The translations under genes were made by a program, and so were the position numbers. A stretch of 37,479 nt of DNA, from positions 1 through 37,479 of the forward strand of contig JAISMO010000141.1 in assembly GCA_031276675.1 (NCBI GenBank), given 5' to 3'. Position 1 is the first letter of the stretch. Each line of letters begins with the position of its first letter. This document shows positions 34,324 through 37,479 of this stretch, in pieces. Below the pieces are notes generated by a model that was not told the DNA's origin, did no database searches, and saw nothing but the letters and a program-made list of their open reading frames with translations. The DNA comes from Tannerella sp. GTDB lineage: Bacteria; Bacteroidota; Bacteroidia; Bacteroidales; Tannerellaceae.

Positions 34324-35202
34324 TTACAGAACATTCCCCCTGACAACCAGTTTAATCATACGTTCGCAATTACATTTTACCGTAATCACTTCTTCAAAAA
34401 CACCCGTCACTTCCGGATTTGCTTCCACCGTCACCGGCAAGGTTCCGCCGGGTGCAGCCGGATGTTTGTCACAGGTTGCCGAGATACATTCGCAGGAAAC
34501 AGCCGTGCCGGTAATTATCAGCGGTTCACTGCCCGTATTACGTATTGTAAATACAGCACGCCGTTTTTCTCCCTTGGGAAAGTCGCCCAAATCTGCGGCC
34601 TCCGGTTCCACTTCGGCCGAAGTATTTGCAGCAGCCGGCTTCTTTTCACCATTAAACTGTTTCAAATACAGTTCCTTCACCTCCGAATTGTGTACCGGAT
34701 TGCCGATCACAACCACCCTGTTTGCTCCGTCCAGTAAAAATGTCTGGAACGCAATATTCGACGGAAACCGGTTGTGACGGTTCAGCCGGTCGTCCAAATC
34801 CAGACAGACCGCTGCATCAAACCCGTCACGCTTTAACATATAATGCAGTTCTCTTGAGTCTTTAGGATGGAAGAAAAAGAGAAACGGTACCGTGTTTCCG
34901 GTCAGAGAATCCGTTTGGGCGATGAACTCCTTCCATTTGGATAATTGCAGCTTGCAGCCCGTGCAGCCGAGCGAATCAGTATAAGACAGCACCTTGTAGC
35001 CGGATGCGGGAAGCAGCGATGTGACCGTATCCTTTCCCAAACGAGTAAAAACCAGTCCGTCCGGAAATACAATCTCCCTGCCCTGCCATTCCGCTACGGT
35101 TTTGCAAATGTCATCCTTCCCTTTCTCCCGTTTACAGGAGAATAAAGCAATTCCCCACATCAGGATCGCAGATATCAGCACATATTTCTTTGACATGTTC
35201 AT
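34324..35202 (-). CDS. Lipoprotein with thioredoxin-like N-terminal part and C-terminal DUF1573 domain
   Basis: This 292-residue lipoprotein has the signal MSKKYVLISAILMWGIALFSC. ATG at 35202 or 35196 could be the start; both give the same signal. Residues about 70-190 resemble a thioredoxin/TlpA-type fold with a CxxC (SLGCTGCKLQLSKW) and VVVIGNPVHN near the end of that domain. From about residue 205 a DUF1573 Ig-like domain follows: EAADLGDFPKGEKRRAVFTIRNTG, then VSCECIS. It precedes the peptide/propeller repeats and could handle thiol redox for the four-cysteine peptides, which is inference. A good promoter lies just upstream. Confidence 0.83.
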   Translation of the reverse strand: MNMSKKYVLISAILMWGIALFSCKREKGKDDICKTVAEWQGREIVFPDGLVFTRLGKDTVTSLLPASGYKVLSYTDSLGCTGCKLQLSKWKEFIAQTDSLTGNTVPFLFFFHPKDSRELHYMLKRDGFDAAVCLDLDDRLNRHNRFPSNIAFQTFLLDGANRVVVIGNPVHNSEVKELYLKQFNGEKKPAAANTSAEVEPEAADLGDFPKGEKRRAVFTIRNTGSEPLIITGTAVSCECISATCDKHPAAPGGTLPVTVEANPEVTGVFEEVITVKCNCERMIKLVVRGNVL

Positions 35203-35220
35203 AATTCCTGTTTCAGAGGG

Positions 35221-35251
35221 CAAAATTAGCGGGTGTAAATTATGAAACCAA
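35221..35251 (-). promoter_or_regulatory. Promoter for DUF1573 gene and downstream block (TTGG-N19-TAATTTTG)
   Basis: On the minus strand a perfect -7 box TAATTTTG (35221-35228) is preceded at 19 bases by TTGG, one base from TTTG. The expected leader is about 12 bases. This suggests that the peptide/propeller block can be transcribed separately from the transglutaminase-like gene. Confidence 0.55.
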
Positions 35252-35319
35252 CTGTTTTAATATGTTTTACAGCATGTTTTCATGTTAATTGTGTACAAAA
35301 ACCATTTTTGCCGGTTTGT

Positions 35320-37272
35320 CTACCACCATACCTGTTCTCCATTTTCATAAGTGAATATCCGTTCTTCCTCTCCTCTGGTCAGGTTACGCAATAGAAACAG
35401 CGCATTCAGCGGCGCATTGCCGTAATACAGCACATAATCCGCTGCTGTCTGCTGTCCCAGCGACACCCAGCCGCCATACCCCCAGTAAAACAGTTCGTAA
35501 AGTTGTCCGGGGACGATAATATTGTCATCATTACGCGGAAGATAGCGAATTTTGGTAATCCGCGCGGGCCGGCCGAAATCCATACCGACCCACGCGGAAT
35601 CGGGATGCGCCGAATCGTAAAACGTAAGCACGTCTCCGTCAAATACTTTGTCTATGGTACGTGTCGGATGTTCTTTTTTTGCTCCTGTCATGCCAATCAT
35701 TTTCCCTCTCGCCCGGATCGTGTCCGTTCCTTCATAAAATTCCAGTTCTGCCAGATGACCGTTCCCACCGGGAGGTGATACATATCGATAATATCGACAA
35801 CTCGCCGCATTGTTTACGGGCACATTGCAATAATAAAAATCGGGGTCGCGTTTAACTGTATGCAAAATTATGGCATCGGAAAAATCCGACCGGTTTGCCG
35901 CCTGGAATTGTCCACCGGCCATTTTAACGTGCCAGTTGGCCAAAAAGGGATGTTTTCGTGTAAGTCGCAGTGACTGTTTATGGATGGTATCCGGCTTTAG
36001 CCACTGTAATTCAGCCCGATTCGTAAAAATAAAAGGCGCTCCGCAAGAGTATGCGGTTTGATTTTGGTAATACGCCGGCATGTATACAATATTTTTCCCC
36101 ATGTCTGCAAACACAATTGGATATTCCTTTTTCGCCCACTGGACAGGCACCCATGATTTATTGTCAAATACAGTTAAATAAATATAATCCTGTCGGGCAT
36201 CAAATATGTTATCTGGCTGAATGATAATGTTTGCAGCGGAAAACGTCAGGGATGACACATCACGCATATATACATTTCGAAAAATTATCGGTATGTCGGT
36301 TGATTTGGAAATACTCACAAGAGATTGTTGATTGGCTGAATAAGTGTGTCGAAACGCTTTTGCCATCCGATGATCCGGCTTGTGCGGTTCACCGGGCTTA
36401 AGTTCTGTAGGTATGAAAGGTACATATTTTCCGTCTTCTGTCCTGACCGAAGCCCAGGAATGTCCTAAACTGCGAAATGGCCATTGCGGCGTATAATCCC
36501 AGTTCGCGGGTATCCCAAAGGCGCGCATGACGTAAATACCGTATCTCACTCGCTCAACACATGGGCCTGTTCGTAATTTATGGATCATACTGTAACTGGT
36601 TGTGGGCAGTAAGGATGACATTTGGTTTATTCCATCCCATTGCTCTCCCATCGCTTCGTATATCTTAATACAAGCAGTAATTATGTTCGCATTGCCTGTA
36701 CGTAATGAATCGTATAGAGGGCGGTATTGTTCTAATATAATGTCACGCCAGTTTTCTAACGGTTCCGTTGCAGTACGGTAAGGCAAAATTTCTTCGCAAA
36801 AAACATCAAAAGGAATATCTTTTCCCCAGGGCATCGATTTCCATACTTCAAAGGAACAGTCAATATTACGTATTAAATAGGATGCCTTGATATGATGGAT
36901 ATCATACAACTTTTTTTGTTGAGATGTCAATTGGTGTGCAACTGTCAATTGGTGTGCAACTGTCAATGAATCTGATATTTCTGATTTGATAAAGAAATAT
37001 GCTGTTTTCATAGACAACCATTCATCAAACAAGGCTTCGAAATCCTTAAATGGTTTATCGCTTTTTGAATATTTTCCAGGCATGTTTTCTATCAAAAAAC
37101 AGGCAGCCCTGTATTTCAGATTGTCTGACGGGTTTCGGCGGTAATATTCCAGTACTTTTACCAATTCCGCTTGATTTTCTCCGGCCTGGGCCAATACCTG
37201 TGCCAAACGCGAAGGCGGAGCACACGAAATCAGCAACCCTGAAATCAACGCATTAACAATGACTTTTTTCAT
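35320..37272 (-). CDS. Transglutaminase-like lipoprotein with C-terminal discoidin-like domain
   Basis: This 650-residue lipoprotein starts at ATG 37272 (MKKVIVNALISGLLISC, lipobox LISC). A helical N-terminal region (to about residue 220) is followed by a transglutaminase-like core with a probable catalytic Cys in LRTGPCVERVRYGIYVMRAFGIPA and His in LGHSWASVRTEDGKYVPF. Numbered from the track start these are Cys247 and His280. A beta-rich middle follows. The last ~140 residues match F5/8 type C-like domains seen in Bacteroidota (RTIDKVFDGDVLTFYDS, WVGMDFGRPARITKIRYLPRNDDN). The role could be peptidase, cross-linking or glycan-associated. A short in-frame duplication lies near the N-terminus. 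Confidence 0.85.
   Translation of the reverse strand: MKKVIVNALISGLLISCAPPSRLAQVLAQAGENQAELVKVLEYYRRNPSDNLKYRAACFLIENMPGKYSKSDKPFKDFEALFDEWLSMKTAYFFIKSEISDSLTVAHQLTVAHQLTSQQKKLYDIHHIKASYLIRNIDCSFEVWKSMPWGKDIPFDVFCEEILPYRTATEPLENWRDIILEQYRPLYDSLRTGNANIITACIKIYEAMGEQWDGINQMSSLLPTTSYSMIHKLRTGPCVERVRYGIYVMRAFGIPANWDYTPQWPFRSLGHSWASVRTEDGKYVPFIPTELKPGEPHKPDHRMAKAFRHTYSANQQSLVSISKSTDIPIIFRNVYMRDVSSLTFSAANIIIQPDNIFDARQDYIYLTVFDNKSWVPVQWAKKEYPIVFADMGKNIVYMPAYYQNQTAYSCGAPFIFTNRAELQWLKPDTIHKQSLRLTRKHPFLANWHVKMAGGQFQAANRSDFSDAIILHTVKRDPDFYYCNVPVNNAASCRYYRYVSPPGGNGHLAELEFYEGTDTIRARGKMIGMTGAKKEHPTRTIDKVFDGDVLTFYDSAHPDSAWVGMDFGRPARITKIRYLPRNDDNIIVPGQLYELFYWGYGGWVSLGQQTAADYVLYYGNAPLNALFLLRNLTRGEEERIFTYENGEQVWW
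36925..36968 (-). repeat. 18-bp in-frame tandem duplication in the transglutaminase-like gene
   Basis: TGTCAATTGGTGTGCAAC occurs twice back to back (36925-36942 and 36943-36960), followed by a partial third copy. It adds six residues (LTVAHQLTVAHQLT) without a frame change and probably arose by slippage. Confidence 0.85.
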
Positions 37273-37338
37273 GCACAAATATATAATAGACGGTTTCATT
37301 TACTAACATTCAATGATATGTTTCTTGAACTGATTTTT

Positions 37339-37479
37339 TTACCGGGTTTTTAGAGGTGCCCTTATGTGATAGCATATCAATACGGGGTTGTCTTCTTCCG
37401 AGACTGACAATTTCGGAAGGCCCGGCAACAGGGCATATTCGAATGCCGGTATGAGTGTCACAAACTCGTTGTCTTCATT
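37339..37479 (-). CDS. C-terminal end of another probable 6-bladed beta-propeller protein (partial)
   Basis: A minus-strand frame is open from the window edge to a TAA at 37339, giving 46 residues. The end SEEDNPVLICYHIR closely parallels the C-terminal strand of the propeller protein at 32631-33803 (SDDAPILIFFRFN), which is a known signature of PF17170-like proteins. It is too short for the ORF track. It would be a fourth propeller gene of the block, upstream of the transglutaminase-like gene. Confidence 0.55.
   Translation of the reverse strand, partial: NEDNEFVTLIPAFEYALLPGLPKLSVSEEDNPVLICYHIRAPLKTR

Noticed and set aside
37273-37290. TATATTTG promoter-like box just before the transglutaminase-like gene
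   Set aside because: It ends only three bases before the ATG that carries the lipoprotein signal, so transcription would start inside the coding region.

Overview
The window looks like a chromosomal segment of a Bacteroidales bacterium (phylum Bacteroidota), perhaps near Tannerella/Parabacteroides. The reasons are: a TonB-dependent receptor paired with a DUF4249 lipoprotein; NVEALA-type small peptides paired with 6-bladed beta-propeller lipoproteins; a DUF1573 protein; Bacteroidales-type promoters (TAnnTTTG, sometimes with an upstream TTTG); and pyruvate phosphate dikinase. The genus is an inference. No tRNA, rRNA, CRISPR array or insertion sequence was recognised.

Left part (1-12 kb): an edge-truncated hypothetical gene, a secreted FAD-dependent oxidoreductase with a helical hypothetical protein upstream of it, then waaA (Kdo transfer to lipid A) and gltX in a tight minus-strand pair. 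Divergent from gltX is a 7TM-HD phosphohydrolase of the PgpH/c-di-AMP phosphodiesterase type, followed by ppdK with a good promoter.

Middle (12-28 kb): a DUF4249/TonB receptor pair, an Rpn/PD-(D/E)XK nuclease gene, a ModE-like regulator with a FecCD-type permease that lacks its ATPase and binding protein, and a four-gene efflux operon (lipoprotein adaptor, RND pump, TolC-like channel, second RND pump).

Right part (28.4-37.5 kb): a visibly A+T-richer minus-strand block, read in the order partial propeller protein, transglutaminase-like/discoidin-like lipoprotein, thioredoxin-like DUF1573 lipoprotein, then three repeats of [NVEALA peptide + beta-propeller lipoprotein], ending in a type I signal peptidase. 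Each NVEALA peptide has exactly four cysteines in its C-terminal segment once two single-base lesions in one copy are mentally repaired. A nearly identical leader element precedes all three. Hairpins lie between two of the peptides and their propeller genes, and a short palindrome lies in the third gap. This block is the best candidate in the window for an undescribed system: export and maturation of small four-cysteine peptides together with cognate surface propeller lipoproteins.

A second structural theme is three tandem-repeat arrays (about 3.28-3.47, 11.99-12.20 and 18.76-18.97 kb). All have a period of about 42 bp and all lie just past the 3' ends of genes. Two share a short core sequence and the third is mainly phased T-tracts.
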